This document shows positions 27,985-37,693 of a DNA stretch of 64,000 nucleotides, one piece after another. Both the position numbers and the translations under genes were made by a program. The stretch spans positions 8,464-72,463 of the forward strand of contig JBLGAR010000007.1 in NCBI GenBank assembly GCA_047612385.1, read 5' to 3'. Numbering within the stretch: position 1 is the first letter of the stretch; each line of letters starts with the position of its first letter. Below the pieces are notes generated by a model that saw only the letters and a program-made list of their open reading frames with translations, made no database searches and was not told the origin of the DNA. The DNA is from JBALVT01 sp047612385. Its GTDB lineage: Bacteria; Pseudomonadota; Gammaproteobacteria; Pseudomonadales; Halieaceae.

Positions 27985-29653
27985 CTGACCAGACAACCCA
28001 GGCAACTTTCGCAGGAATATTATGGCTGAAGAAATATCGTAACCAGCGCCTCTGATTGTCCTGAAGTCGATCTCCAGGGCCTTTAACTTCTATCATGGCG
28101 TATTCGCCGGGTTTATCTCCGAAGGCTATGAGATCTGGAAACCCGTTACGATTCTCTTTCGGATCAAAAAGCTGTCGCTCCCATATCGCCAGCAGATGTT
28201 CCCCGGGAATCACAGATAATGCTTTATCTTGTATCGCAGCACTAACCTTGTAGTAATCGGTCCAGCGACATTGATAGCCTTGAAAGCGGTCGCGAGCGCG
28301 ATTGAGTTCGAGGCGCAAATCTGCAGCCCGTAATTCATCGAGTCTGCCACCAATCTCCATCGCCCTGTTTTTAGAAAAAGTACCGTCATACATGTCGGTG
28401 GGAACACTTTGATAAGGGTTGTGGAAAACGCCGCTAACTTCACAAAATATTTGTTCCCAAAAAGCCAAGCCAAACAAGGTGTTCATCAGCGCGTTTTCCA
28501 CAAAATGCACCTCGGACCATTGTCCGCTAAGGTACTGTGCGACGTCGCGCTCGACAGAAGCGCTTTGCGGGATAGTGAGCTGCATCTCATCAAAGGTATC
28601 GCGTGTCTTGGGACGCTTCGCTCCCCCTATTTTTCGAAGCACTCTGGCCTGAATTCGTTGAGCCGTCTCTAATTCAGCTTCACATAAAGGGTCAGCTTGC
28701 ATATCCGTGCAAAGCTTTGCCGCATTTTCCCAGTCACCGTTCGACTCGCAGATGCGCGCCATGCGCTCGCGCGCAGGGTGATTTTTGCAGTGCCGGTAAA
28801 CCTCCAAGGCAAGCGCAGTGCTGGCGCATCGCTCCAATTCTCTTGCCACCCGAAGGCACAAACGTTCCCAGCGCCGAACACTGGAATCATGTTCAATGGT
28901 CGTATTGAGGATCTGCTCGGCGAGAGCTACGATTTCATCGCGTCGATCCAATTTCGGAACTTGGTAATAAACATCACTCACTACTCGACATGCCAGATAT
29001 TCCTCAATGGCAGCTCGTGATTCAAAGAAGCGCTGGTTGCGATCCAGAACATAGGGATAGTAAGTCATCAGTCCTAAATCGCTAAGTACAAAATCAGTCA
29101 GACTCTGATACCCATTGCCAAAAAACAATAGCTGCAATAGATCGACAAATTCTCTTCCATGGATCAGCAGCAAGTCGCCATCTATGACAGCAAAAATGCA
29201 GTCGTAGTGGGCTTGGGATGTCAGCCCCAGAGCTTGGATACTCTCGAGTAGCTGCTCTTTACGGCATTGGCTGGGGATATCCAGTCGTTTCCCGAAAGCC
29301 GTTAGCAGCTCCGATTTAGTGCACAGACTTGCCAGGTCAGAAACCGAACAGCTTTCGACATTTGATGCCAGGCCTCGGGCAATGAGCGCATGCACTGGCA
29401 TGTAGAGATCGCCTATTTCTTCATAGCGGAGTTTCGCTAATCTAAAAACCGGACCGACGCGACACACTAATCTGACAAACAAACACTGCGAAGCGTGATC
29501 CAAAGCTCGTATCTTGCCGAGGAACCTGTGCTCGTCGGCAGTGAGTAAATCTGCATACTGTGCTTCGACCGTGTCACACAGTACAAAAAAATTGTCCCTG
29601 TAGTAATGCGGCACGAGTTCCGGCACGGCGTTAATATTTGAAACTGTGGCCAT
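27977..29653 (-). CDS. FAN1-type structure-specific nuclease (VRR-NUC domain)
   Basis: 558-residue homologue of FAN1, a flap endonuclease/exonuclease that resolves DNA interstrand crosslinks. An N-terminal region with helical and SAP-like segments (SELLTAFGKRLDIPSQCRKEQLLESI, in part, about 115-140) and a TPR-like middle lead to the C-terminal VRR-NUC domain: PDLIAFG (Asp507), MIEVKGPGD (Glu522, Lys524) and LQDNQRRWLRYF. All the catalytic residues of the PD-ExK site are present. ATG at 29653. Its stop overlaps the helicase start. Confidence 0.92.
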   Translation of the reverse strand: MATVSNINAVPELVPHYYRDNFFVLCDTVEAQYADLLTADEHRFLGKIRALDHASQCLFVRLVCRVGPVFRLAKLRYEEIGDLYMPVHALIARGLASNVESCSVSDLASLCTKSELLTAFGKRLDIPSQCRKEQLLESIQALGLTSQAHYDCIFAVIDGDLLLIHGREFVDLLQLLFFGNGYQSLTDFVLSDLGLMTYYPYVLDRNQRFFESRAAIEEYLACRVVSDVYYQVPKLDRRDEIVALAEQILNTTIEHDSSVRRWERLCLRVARELERCASTALALEVYRHCKNHPARERMARICESNGDWENAAKLCTDMQADPLCEAELETAQRIQARVLRKIGGAKRPKTRDTFDEMQLTIPQSASVERDVAQYLSGQWSEVHFVENALMNTLFGLAFWEQIFCEVSGVFHNPYQSVPTDMYDGTFSKNRAMEIGGRLDELRAADLRLELNRARDRFQGYQCRWTDYYKVSAAIQDKALSVIPGEHLLAIWERQLFDPKENRNGFPDLIAFGDKPGEYAMIEVKGPGDRLQDNQRRWLRYFFSHNIPAKVAWVVWSDA

Positions 29654-29856
29654 GGAACTAATCCGAAAATCGTTGAGTTGTTGAACAGTAATATACTAAT
29701 GGATGTCGACAGCGCTGTCCCGACTGTTCCAATGTCGCGCTGTACCGAAGCCCTCTTTTCGGGCATTCTTCATGGCAATAAGTAAAATACAACTTAACCT
29801 CCAGAAACGACCTCGGATTAAATCGTCGATTGTAGTTGACGCAGGAGCAGCAGATC

Positions 29857-31347
29857 TTGAACGACCCCAAGCAGCCACAATTACAGCTCAATCTGGCCCT
29901 TGCGCTGTGCCCCATCATTATTTTAGTGGCACTGCTGGCCTGCTCTGTCTACTTGTTTGGCTCGGACGCGTCCTACGGCGCAAACCAAATCGCCCTGGTA
30001 ATGGCAACCTGCGTTGCGGCGCTGGTAGGTCGCAGGCTTGGGCTGCCGTGGAAGACAGCCCAAGAGGGCATCATTATGGGTATCGGAGTTGGCTTGGGGC
30101 CTACGCTGATATTACTTTCTGTGGGAATGCTAATCGGCACATGGATTTTAAGCGGTACCGTTCCCACAATGATTTACTACGGCGTGCAATTTCTCAATCC
30201 AGCCATTTTTTACGCTGCAAGCGCGCTCATCTGCGCCATGGTTGCAATCAGCATTGGCAGCTCCTGGACGGTAGCGGGAACATTGGGAATAGGGCTAATG
30301 GGCATCTCAAGCAGCTTTGAGCTCTCACCGGCCATCACCGCCGGAGCAATCATCTCCGGTGCCTATTTCGGAGACAAACTTTCCCCGATGTCCGATACCA
30401 CCAACCTTGCCTCAGCGGCAACGGGCGTTGATTTATTCGACCACATTCGCCATATGCTGTGGACTACAATTCCCAGCTTCACAATAGCGCTCGTTATATT
30501 CGCACTCATCGGTAGCTCAGACGCATCTACCCCCGACGAGATAGAAGCACTTAAGCAGAGCATGCTCAACGAATTTAATCTCGGAGTTCACCTACTCCTG
30601 CCCCTGGTGGTAATGCTGGTACTCATTTACAAGCGCTTCCCAGCGTACCCCTCTATCGTCATTAGCGCCCTGACTGGAGCCGTATTTGCGTTGGTATTTC
30701 AACCCGATTCGGTAGTCATGCTAGCGGGCGATGTAGAGGGCTTGAGCAAACCTTTTGTTTTGATGAAAGGTATTTGGATCAGTCTGTTTGATGGATACAG
30801 CTCCACCAGCGGCAACAAATTTCTCGACGACTTGCTGAGCAAGGGCGGCATGAGCAGTATGCTCAATACGGTTTGGCTGATTATCTGCGCTTTGGGATTT
30901 GGCGGTGTGATGGAAAAAACAGGGATTCTTCAGTACTTGCTCAACCTTGCGCTGAAAGGTGTGAAGAGTAATGGATCGCTAATACTCACCACTGTTGGCA
31001 CTTGCATCAGCACCAATATTCTCGCGGCAGATCAGTTTATTTCAGTTGCACTGCCGGGCAGAATGTTCAAAGACGAATATCAGCGTCGAGGTCTATCGGC
31101 GCTAAACCTTTCTCGCACCTTGGAAGATTCTGCGACGCTGACCTCTGCACTCATTCCCTGGAACACGTGCGGGGCTTATATGTCAGCCACCCTGGGTGTC
31201 GCGACCTTTAGCTACGCACCCTTCGCATTTTTCAATTATCTATGCCCTCTGATCGCCGTCATCTACGGCTTTAGCAATATTGCTCAAAAGCCTCTCGAAG
31301 AGGATATTGAGCCCACGGTAGAGCAGACAAAAGCAGATCTAGTGTGA
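29857..31347 (+). CDS. nhaC: Na+/H+ antiporter, NhaC family
   Basis: 496-residue polytopic inner-membrane antiporter that exports sodium, in keeping with a marine host. Ten or more hydrophobic helices; signature segments SWTVAGTLGIGLMGI (about 165), SGAYFGDKLSPMSDTTNLA (about 195) and LIPWNTCGAYMSATLGV (about 440). I favour the TTG at 29857 because CAGGAG lies 9 nt upstream; a TTG at 29836 is in frame but has no such site. Overlaps the next gene by 4 bp. Confidence 0.9.
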   Translation: MNDPKQPQLQLNLALALCPIIILVALLACSVYLFGSDASYGANQIALVMATCVAALVGRRLGLPWKTAQEGIIMGIGVGLGPTLILLSVGMLIGTWILSGTVPTMIYYGVQFLNPAIFYAASALICAMVAISIGSSWTVAGTLGIGLMGISSSFELSPAITAGAIISGAYFGDKLSPMSDTTNLASAATGVDLFDHIRHMLWTTIPSFTIALVIFALIGSSDASTPDEIEALKQSMLNEFNLGVHLLLPLVVMLVLIYKRFPAYPSIVISALTGAVFALVFQPDSVVMLAGDVEGLSKPFVLMKGIWISLFDGYSSTSGNKFLDDLLSKGGMSSMLNTVWLIICALGFGGVMEKTGILQYLLNLALKGVKSNGSLILTTVGTCISTNILAADQFISVALPGRMFKDEYQRRGLSALNLSRTLEDSATLTSALIPWNTCGAYMSATLGVATFSYAPFAFFNYLCPLIAVIYGFSNIAQKPLEEDIEPTVEQTKADLV

Positions 31348-31820
31348 GTTCTTCTGTGGTGCAAGATTCAGCACAGTTGTGGGATCACCCCGAACCCTTC
31401 ATTTTTGAAACTTCGGTAAAGCCCGAAGATATCGACGGACTCAATCACACCAACAATACGGTCTACGTAAAATGGTGTGAGCAGGTGGCCTGGGCGCACT
31501 CGGTTTCTCTGGGACTGGATCTGGATGCCTACCGCGCAGTGGATCGCGCCATGGTCATCACTTACAGTGAGTATCACTATCTTGCCGCCTCACACGAGGG
31601 GGAGCAGGTTGCAGTGGCTACCTGGATTACGCAGTGGGACCGAAAATTAACCATGGTGCGGGAGTTTCAGGTGATTCGTCACAGCGATGGCGCAACATTG
31701 CTGCGCGCCGGGATGCGGTTTGCCTGCATCGAGTTATCCAACGGACGACCGCGCAGACTACCCCAGCAATTTATTGATGGTTACGGACCAGCAGTGCTGA
31801 CCCAGCAGAGCGAGCAGTAA
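31344..31820 (+). CDS. Acyl-CoA thioesterase (4HBT hotdog family)
   Basis: 158-residue hotdog-fold protein. The motif DIDGLNHTNNTVYVKWCEQVAW (in part; Asp27-Asn32 region) carries the catalytic Asp/His of 4-hydroxybenzoyl-CoA thioesterase relatives. GTG start overlaps the nhaC stop (GTGA). Substrate unknown; the pairing with nhaC has no obvious functional reason. Confidence 0.85.
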   Translation: MSSSVVQDSAQLWDHPEPFIFETSVKPEDIDGLNHTNNTVYVKWCEQVAWAHSVSLGLDLDAYRAVDRAMVITYSEYHYLAASHEGEQVAVATWITQWDRKLTMVREFQVIRHSDGATLLRAGMRFACIELSNGRPRRLPQQFIDGYGPAVLTQQSEQ

Positions 31821-31839
31821 CAGTCTCTCGCTCAAGCAG

Positions 31840-32814
31840 TCAGCAACGACTCCAATCAAATGTAAGTACCTCGCGGATATCACGCGTATTGGTCGCAACC
31901 ATCAACAAACGGTCAATCCCAAGCGCGACACCACTACACGCTGGCAAGCCGTGATCCATTGCCGCTAGAAGTAACTCATCCAGAGGTCGCACCAATTGCC
32001 CAAGCTTTTTACGCCGGACATTGTCGGCGACGAATCGAGCTCGCTGCTCTTTCGCATCGGTCAATTCACAATATCCGTTAGCAAGCTCTAGCCCATTGAT
32101 GTAGAGCTCGAAACGCTGCCCAACGTCTACTCCTCCCGAGGACACTATTTGCGACAAAGCAGCTTGGGACGCCGGGTAATCGTAGACAAAGCACATCCCC
32201 AGTTCGGCGATTGCGGGCTCTATCAAGTGACTCATCAACAAGTCCAGCCACAAATCGCGATCGGTCGAACGAAAATTGACTTCAATCTGGTCCCGAGCGA
32301 GGCTCTCAAGGTCAGCATTCGAGGCGACAAAGGGATCAATTTTTAGGAACTCCAAAAATAGCTCGCGATAACTAAAACGCCTGATCTCCTGCACACCCAG
32401 GGCGCCCTGCACCAGCTGCCCAAGCGCCTCCATCATCTGGTGGTGATCAAATCCAGGCTGATACCACTCCAATAAAGAAAATTCTGGATTGTGGCGGCTC
32501 CCAGCCTCTCCATCTCGAAATGCTTTGGAAATTTGATAAATCGAACCGATGCCAGTCGATAGCATCCGCTTCATCGCGTATTCAGGGGAAGTTTGCAGGT
32601 ACCTTTGCTTATCGACGGAACTGCCTCTAGACACACAAAGAGGCTCTATTGCGGGATCGGTCACTCCCGTTGCGCACAGCAACGGAGTCTCAACTTCAAG
32701 TATATGACGTGCGAGAAAAAAAGCGCGGATGTTTGCTAACAGTGTTGCTCTGGCTCGAAGAGCACTCTGATTTGCACCGGGCGTCCAGCTGGGCAGATCA
32801 GGACTTTCCTGCAC
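31840..32814 (-). CDS. epmA: EF-P lysyltransferase EpmA (GenX/PoxA)
   Basis: Paralogue of the class II lysyl-tRNA synthetase core that attaches beta-lysine to EF-P instead of charging tRNA. Motif 2 FRDGEAGSRHNPEFSLLEWYQ (in part, about 110-128) and motif 3 GVALGIDRLLM near the C-terminus are present; the anticodon-binding domain is missing. I prefer the GTG at 32814 (324 residues, close to E. coli EpmA); a GTG at 32859 would add 15 residues and lengthen the overlap with efp. Even the short form overlaps efp by 17 bp. Confidence 0.92.
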   Translation of the reverse strand: MQESPDLPSWTPGANQSALRARATLLANIRAFFLARHILEVETPLLCATGVTDPAIEPLCVSRGSSVDKQRYLQTSPEYAMKRMLSTGIGSIYQISKAFRDGEAGSRHNPEFSLLEWYQPGFDHHQMMEALGQLVQGALGVQEIRRFSYRELFLEFLKIDPFVASNADLESLARDQIEVNFRSTDRDLWLDLLMSHLIEPAIAELGMCFVYDYPASQAALSQIVSSGGVDVGQRFELYINGLELANGYCELTDAKEQRARFVADNVRRKKLGQLVRPLDELLLAAMDHGLPACSGVALGIDRLLMVATNTRDIREVLTFDWSRC

Positions 32815-33367
32815 GCCCCTGGTACTCCCCGGTGCGAGTATCGATTCGGATGACCTCACCCTGATTCAAAAACAGCGGCACTCGAACAACTGCACCCGTG
32901 CTAAGAGTGGCGGGTTTCGAGCCACCCTGAGCAGTGTCTCCCTTTAGACCCGGATCTGTTTCCACCACCTCCAACTCAACAAAGTTGGCTGGGGCCACCG
33001 ACAAGGGTGTGCCATTGAACAGGGTGACGTCATAAGTATCCTGCTCCTTCAACCAGAGCTTGGCATCTTCTATCGCATTGGCATCTGCCTGATGCTGCTC
33101 AAAGGTATTGGGTTCCATGAAATACCAAAATTCACCATCGGTGTAGAGGTATTCCATACTCTGTTCCATGACGTCAGCAGCTTCAATGTTATCGCCAGAC
33201 TTGAAGGTTCTCTCCCATACGCGACCCGTCTTCAGATTGCGCAATCGCACGCGAGCGAAAGCCTGACCCTTACCCGGCTTTACAAATTCATTTTCAAGGA
33301 TGCTACAGGGATCTCCGTCCAACATTACTTTCAGACCCGAGCGGAAATCATTGGTAGAATACGCCAT
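32798..33367 (-). CDS. efp: Elongation factor P
   Basis: 189-residue factor that relieves ribosome stalling at polyproline. Three OB-like domains. The modification loop VKPGKGQ puts a lysine (Lys33 counting Met) at the tip, so this is the lysylated type, not the rhamnosylated arginine type of Pseudomonas. The genes for both modifying enzymes flank it. The start is the ATG at 33367 (MAYSTNDFRSGLK); a reading frame extending further upstream is non-coding antisense to epmB. Confidence 0.97.
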   Translation of the reverse strand: MAYSTNDFRSGLKVMLDGDPCSILENEFVKPGKGQAFARVRLRNLKTGRVWERTFKSGDNIEAADVMEQSMEYLYTDGEFWYFMEPNTFEQHQADANAIEDAKLWLKEQDTYDVTLFNGTPLSVAPANFVELEVVETDPGLKGDTAQGGSKPATLSTGAVVRVPLFLNQGEVIRIDTRTGEYQGRAGKS

Positions 33368-33402
33368 TACTCTCTCTTTTTGCTGATCTACAAAGGCGGC
33401 CA

Positions 33403-34416
33403 ATGATACCCCACACTGATGCTCAATGGCAGACCTTACCTTGGCAGGTGGAAATGCGGAACGCCATTCGAAGTTCAGCTGAACTGCGGGAATTCCTGGC
33501 ACTGGAACACGATGATGCCTTCGAGGACAGCTGTGCCGCAAAGGACTTTCCGGTACTCGTACCCAAGCCATATGCCCGGCGCATGAAACCGGGAGACCCA
33601 CACGACCCTCTGCTGTTGCAGGTACTGGGGTCAGGCGCTGAATTATCCAGCCCTTCGGACTACGCCCTGGACCCCTTACAGGAAGGGGACAAAAATCCTC
33701 TACCAGGACTGATACATAAATATCATGGACGAGTACTGCTGATTGCGGCCTCGGGTTGCGCCGTAAACTGTCGTTATTGCTTTCGGCGTCATTTTGACTA
33801 CAGCGCAAATAGCCCCTCCAGAGCACATTGGCCGGATACCTTAAGCTACATCGAAAAAGACTCAAGCATCAGCGAAGTGATTCTCAGTGGCGGTGATCCG
33901 CTGTTATTGCCCGACAACATTATCGCCGAACTGATCGGACAGATTGCATCTATCGGGCATATCAAGCGATTGCGTATACACACCCGCCTCCCTGTTGTAC
34001 TGCCCGCCAGAATAACCCCTGAGCTGTGTGAAATACTTTCAGAATCACGATTCAGGCCTGTGATGGTCATTCATTGCAACCATCCCAATGAAGTGGATGA
34101 TGCCTTGCGCGACGCGATCGATCACTTAAGCAGTGCCGGCGTCACAGTGCTGAACCAATCTGTACTATTGGCCGGTGTAAACGATGATCCACAGTGTCTG
34201 GCCGAGCTCAGCGAGGCGCTTTTTGAAACGGGGGTTATGCCCTACTATCTACACATGCTCGACAAAGTGCGAGGCGCAGCGCATTTCGCGGTACCCGAGG
34301 CTCGCGCACTGGACATATATCGCCAACTTATCAGCCTCAGCTCAGGATATTTGGTTCCGAGACTAGTAAGGGAGTGCCCCAACCAGCCCTCCAAGGTACC
34401 CCTTTCACCCTATTAG
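33403..34416 (+). CDS. epmB: EF-P beta-lysylation protein EpmB (radical SAM aminomutase)
   Basis: 337-residue lysine 2,3-aminomutase-like enzyme that makes (R)-beta-lysine for EF-P. Radical SAM cysteines CxxxCxxC at 119, 123 and 126 (GCAVNCRYCFRRHF); PLP/SAM-site motif SGGDPLLLPD (about 165) and IRIHTRLPVVLP. Divergent from efp with only 35 bp between the two start codons. Confidence 0.95.
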   Translation: MIPHTDAQWQTLPWQVEMRNAIRSSAELREFLALEHDDAFEDSCAAKDFPVLVPKPYARRMKPGDPHDPLLLQVLGSGAELSSPSDYALDPLQEGDKNPLPGLIHKYHGRVLLIAASGCAVNCRYCFRRHFDYSANSPSRAHWPDTLSYIEKDSSISEVILSGGDPLLLPDNIIAELIGQIASIGHIKRLRIHTRLPVVLPARITPELCEILSESRFRPVMVIHCNHPNEVDDALRDAIDHLSSAGVTVLNQSVLLAGVNDDPQCLAELSEALFETGVMPYYLHMLDKVRGAAHFAVPEARALDIYRQLISLSSGYLVPRLVRECPNQPSKVPLSPY

Positions 34417-34506
34417 AGAGATTGCAGTGGAAAAAACCGTGGTGAATGCGATATTCTTAGGTGCTGTTAGCCACAAAATGCTAACCCTGGATAGAGCCAA
34501 GGCAAC

Positions 34507-36306
34507 ATGATAAATAGCGCGCCAATAAAACTCCGTATACCAGAGCAGGATCTGGAAGATTTCTCGTTATTTGATTTGACGGCCGATGCAGCAATACTCT
34601 GGGCACGGAGCCTCCGTGTTGCCAACACCAAGGCGGTGGTGCAGCAACTCAGACAGGCGATAGAGGATCTGAATCGGCTTGTGATATCTCCGGATGTCCG
34701 CTTTGGCATTATGGAGGCGTTGAGGCCAGGCCTGCACATCGGGTTGGCCGCGCTTACCAAGCGTTTTCTCAATCAACCGCTGGTGCTCCCTGAAGAGCCC
34801 AAGCAAATGTCTGAACTGGCCAGTACGCTTTACCGCTTGGCCACAACGGCTTATACCATCGTCGCTCTTCAAGCGATTAATCAGCGGGACAGTCTCCAGA
34901 ACGTTAATCCCGCCAGACTGGTTTGCGAGTCTTTACAGCGAGCCGTCGGTTTTGCTGGCCGCAAAATACTGCAAAGCTATCAGCTGTATCAACCCATTGA
35001 GTCACAGGGCTGGCTCGAGCTACACCAACTGTATGCGCTGGCGGAACGCCAACAATTGGCCGATCTCCTTGTCTCCGATAACCTTCACGGAGATAGCACC
35101 ATTAAGAATGCCTATCTTAGAGCGATAATGCTGTCGTGCTGCAAGCCAAACCAGCTGCGTCAAACCGATTTGGCCGGGATCTTTCGCGGACTGCTTGATT
35201 GGAGTGGATCGATAAGTTTAGGGCGCGAAGATAGCGCTCTGTTTCAGGTCAACTTGGGCAGAGATCAAGCCCCTATTTACAGCGCGCTTATATCGGCTGC
35301 TTCCGGGCCAAACTATCGCTCTATCGACACCAGCGAGCTTCTTAAGCGCCTAGAGAGTTTAAAGAATACCGATGACCACACTCGCCTGGTATTCGACAAA
35401 GACACTTCCCTCTCAGCCAATATGCTGGATCACTTGACAGACTCACTCGGTACTATGTCGAAGCGAAACTTTGCTCGCGATAGCTCGGAAAGTACCTTGT
35501 GGATAACGCTGGGACTAACCAATGCACACTATTTTATTGCCGGGGGCCTCACCTTAGACCAGCTTATCTACGGCGCGCAGAACGATGAAAACGAGCAGAG
35601 CAAATCAAATCCGTTTATGGAGCCCGTAAAAAAACAAGACTCATGGGAACAGGTCAACCCTCATGCGAATTCAGACCGGGACAACGACAACTACCACGTA
35701 GAGGAGGTGTTTGTAGACGCCACCACGATGGCCAACCTCGAACATCGAAAACCCGAATTATCAGCGCGTGAACGACATCAGGCCTTCGCCGTGAAAATGA
35801 TAGACGCCAGTCCCGGTGGATATTGTGTGGAGTGGTCCAAGGAGCTCCCAGGCGACATTAAGGCCGGAGACATTGTCAGTATTCGAGATTATGAAAATGC
35901 AGAGTGGGTTGTCGCCGTTACGCGGTGGGTGAGCCAGTTACAAAACGCCCGAACCCTGGTCGGTGTTGAACTGTTGAGCCCCAAGGCGATGCCTTACGGC
36001 GCCAAAGTTTTGCAGACCACCGGCCAGGAAATCGAGCCGATTCGCGTGCTGCTGCTGCCCGAAATCAAATTAGTCGGACAACCGCATACATTGATCACCC
36101 CTAGGGTTGGACTAAAAGAACGACAGAAAGTCAGCTTGATAAGAGAGGGCGAACAATTCTACGTCCAACTGGTGCGCCAGGTAGCAGCTACCTCCAGCTA
36201 CGTTCAGTTCGACTTCCGCTATATCAAACTCTTAGAAGATGTAATCGCCGAGGATAAGGCCGGCCCGCTAAGCGCTGCCTATGATTCCCTGTGGACAAAT
36301 ATTTGA
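34507..36306 (+). CDS. PilZ-domain protein, FimW-like c-di-GMP effector candidate
   Basis: 599 residues. The N-terminal two-thirds is mainly helical with no enzyme motif. The C-terminal third (from about 425) looks like a PilZ domain: a basic stretch RERHQ, then MIDASPGGYCVEW, which fits the (D/N)xSxxG half of the c-di-GMP motif; the RxxxR half is imperfect (RERH). It sits convergent to serB; in P. aeruginosa the PilZ protein FimW lies near serB, so a surface-sensing or pilus role is a reasonable inference. The c-di-GMP binding is not proven by the sequence. Confidence 0.62.
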   Translation: MINSAPIKLRIPEQDLEDFSLFDLTADAAILWARSLRVANTKAVVQQLRQAIEDLNRLVISPDVRFGIMEALRPGLHIGLAALTKRFLNQPLVLPEEPKQMSELASTLYRLATTAYTIVALQAINQRDSLQNVNPARLVCESLQRAVGFAGRKILQSYQLYQPIESQGWLELHQLYALAERQQLADLLVSDNLHGDSTIKNAYLRAIMLSCCKPNQLRQTDLAGIFRGLLDWSGSISLGREDSALFQVNLGRDQAPIYSALISAASGPNYRSIDTSELLKRLESLKNTDDHTRLVFDKDTSLSANMLDHLTDSLGTMSKRNFARDSSESTLWITLGLTNAHYFIAGGLTLDQLIYGAQNDENEQSKSNPFMEPVKKQDSWEQVNPHANSDRDNDNYHVEEVFVDATTMANLEHRKPELSARERHQAFAVKMIDASPGGYCVEWSKELPGDIKAGDIVSIRDYENAEWVVAVTRWVSQLQNARTLVGVELLSPKAMPYGAKVLQTTGQEIEPIRVLLLPEIKLVGQPHTLITPRVGLKERQKVSLIREGEQFYVQLVRQVAATSSYVQFDFRYIKLLEDVIAEDKAGPLSAAYDSLWTNI

Positions 36307-36313
36307 GACAGGA

Positions 36314-37537
36314 CTAATACTCCTCGTTCTCTGCATAGCGATCCGAAATACCCAGCAAGTACAATATAGCATCTAGCCCGAGCGTAGATATTGACTGCTC
36401 AGCAGACTGCTTGACCAATGGCTTGGCTCTAAAAGCAATACCCAATCCTGCAATACTGAGCATGGGAAGATCGTTCGCACCATCTCCCACTGCAATGACC
36501 TGCTGCAGATCGATGCCTGCTTCGCCTGCCAGCTGCCGCAACAATGCCGCCTTGCGCGCACCATCGACAATTTCTCCGCGGACCTGCCCGGTCACGACCC
36601 CGTCGACGATATCCAGGTCATTGGCATAGATATAGTCAATACCAAGCTTCTTTTGGAGATACCGAGCGAAGTAGGTAAAGCCCCCAGAAAGGATTGCGGT
36701 TTTGTAGCCCAGGGCCCTCAGCGTCGCAATGAGGTGCTCCGCACCCTCAGTAATCTTTAGGTTCGCCGCAACTTCAGCCAATATGGAACTGTCCAAACCT
36801 TGCAACAGCGCAACACGAGCCCTGAAGCTTTCGGAGAAATCCAATTCTCCTCGCATAGCGCTTTCTGTAATGGCGCTCACCTGCTCACCTACCCCGGCGG
36901 CTTTAGCAAGCTCATCTATTACCTCGGCCTCAATCAAAGTTGAATCCATGTCAAAGGCCACTAGTCGGCGATTGCGCCGATACATATTGTCTTGCTGAAA
37001 AGCCAGATCGACATCTAGCGCCCCCGCTACCTCCAGTAGATCCCGACGAAAAACATCAACATCCAGCAGCCTTCCCCGAACGGAAAATTCCACGCAAGCT
37101 TTGCTGAGCGCAGGCAATTCTCCGAGGGGAATTCTTCCCGAAAGGCGGCTGATCCCATCAATATTGAGTTCATGTCGAGCCACCACGGCAGTCACCTGTG
37201 ACAGTTGACTGGCGGTAAGCTTGCGAGCCAGTAGTGTAATGATGTATCGGGCTCGCCCCTGACCACCAACCCAGTGTTCATAGCTGTCGGGGCTAATGTC
37301 ACGAAATCGGGATTTTAGCCCTTCCGATTTAGCGAATTCAGAAATGGCTGCAACGACGGCCGGGCGATCCTGCTCCAGCGGCACCTCAACGAGCACCCCA
37401 ATCGTCAAGCTATCGTGAATAACAGCCTGGCCGATGTCCAACACGTTAACATCACGCTGGGCCAGCAAAGCGGTAATGTTGGCAGTGAGTCCAGGTTGGT
37501 CTGCACCTGAAATAGTAATCAATAGAATGTCGTTCAC
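36314..37537 (-). CDS. serB: Phosphoserine phosphatase SerB
   Basis: 407-residue enzyme for the last step of serine synthesis. Two N-terminal ACT-like domains (about 1-180; ISGADQPGLTANIT) and a HAD phosphatase domain: DMDSTLIEAE (about 195, nucleophile and acid Asp), SGGFTYFARYL, and GDGANDLPML (about 350). GTG start at 37537. Divergent from the Smp-like gene, as in E. coli. Confidence 0.96.
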   Translation of the reverse strand: MNDILLITISGADQPGLTANITALLAQRDVNVLDIGQAVIHDSLTIGVLVEVPLEQDRPAVVAAISEFAKSEGLKSRFRDISPDSYEHWVGGQGRARYIITLLARKLTASQLSQVTAVVARHELNIDGISRLSGRIPLGELPALSKACVEFSVRGRLLDVDVFRRDLLEVAGALDVDLAFQQDNMYRRNRRLVAFDMDSTLIEAEVIDELAKAAGVGEQVSAITESAMRGELDFSESFRARVALLQGLDSSILAEVAANLKITEGAEHLIATLRALGYKTAILSGGFTYFARYLQKKLGIDYIYANDLDIVDGVVTGQVRGEIVDGARKAALLRQLAGEAGIDLQQVIAVGDGANDLPMLSIAGLGIAFRAKPLVKQSAEQSISTLGLDAILYLLGISDRYAENEEY

Positions 37538-37693
37538 AACAGTTACCGCAAATCATCGAGATGCCTATTCTACCCGCTGGCTGAGATCACTGGAAATCTG
37601 TTCGCAAAGATCGGAAATTGTACCCAATTGATTCGAAACAATAGCCGCCCGAACAAGAGGTCTGGTTTATACTGGTCGACTCTAAATCATAAA

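Noticed and set aside
33368..33865. N-terminal extension of efp by 166 codons
   Set aside because: It is antisense to epmB and not conserved in EF-P; the ATG at 33367 gives the exact family length.
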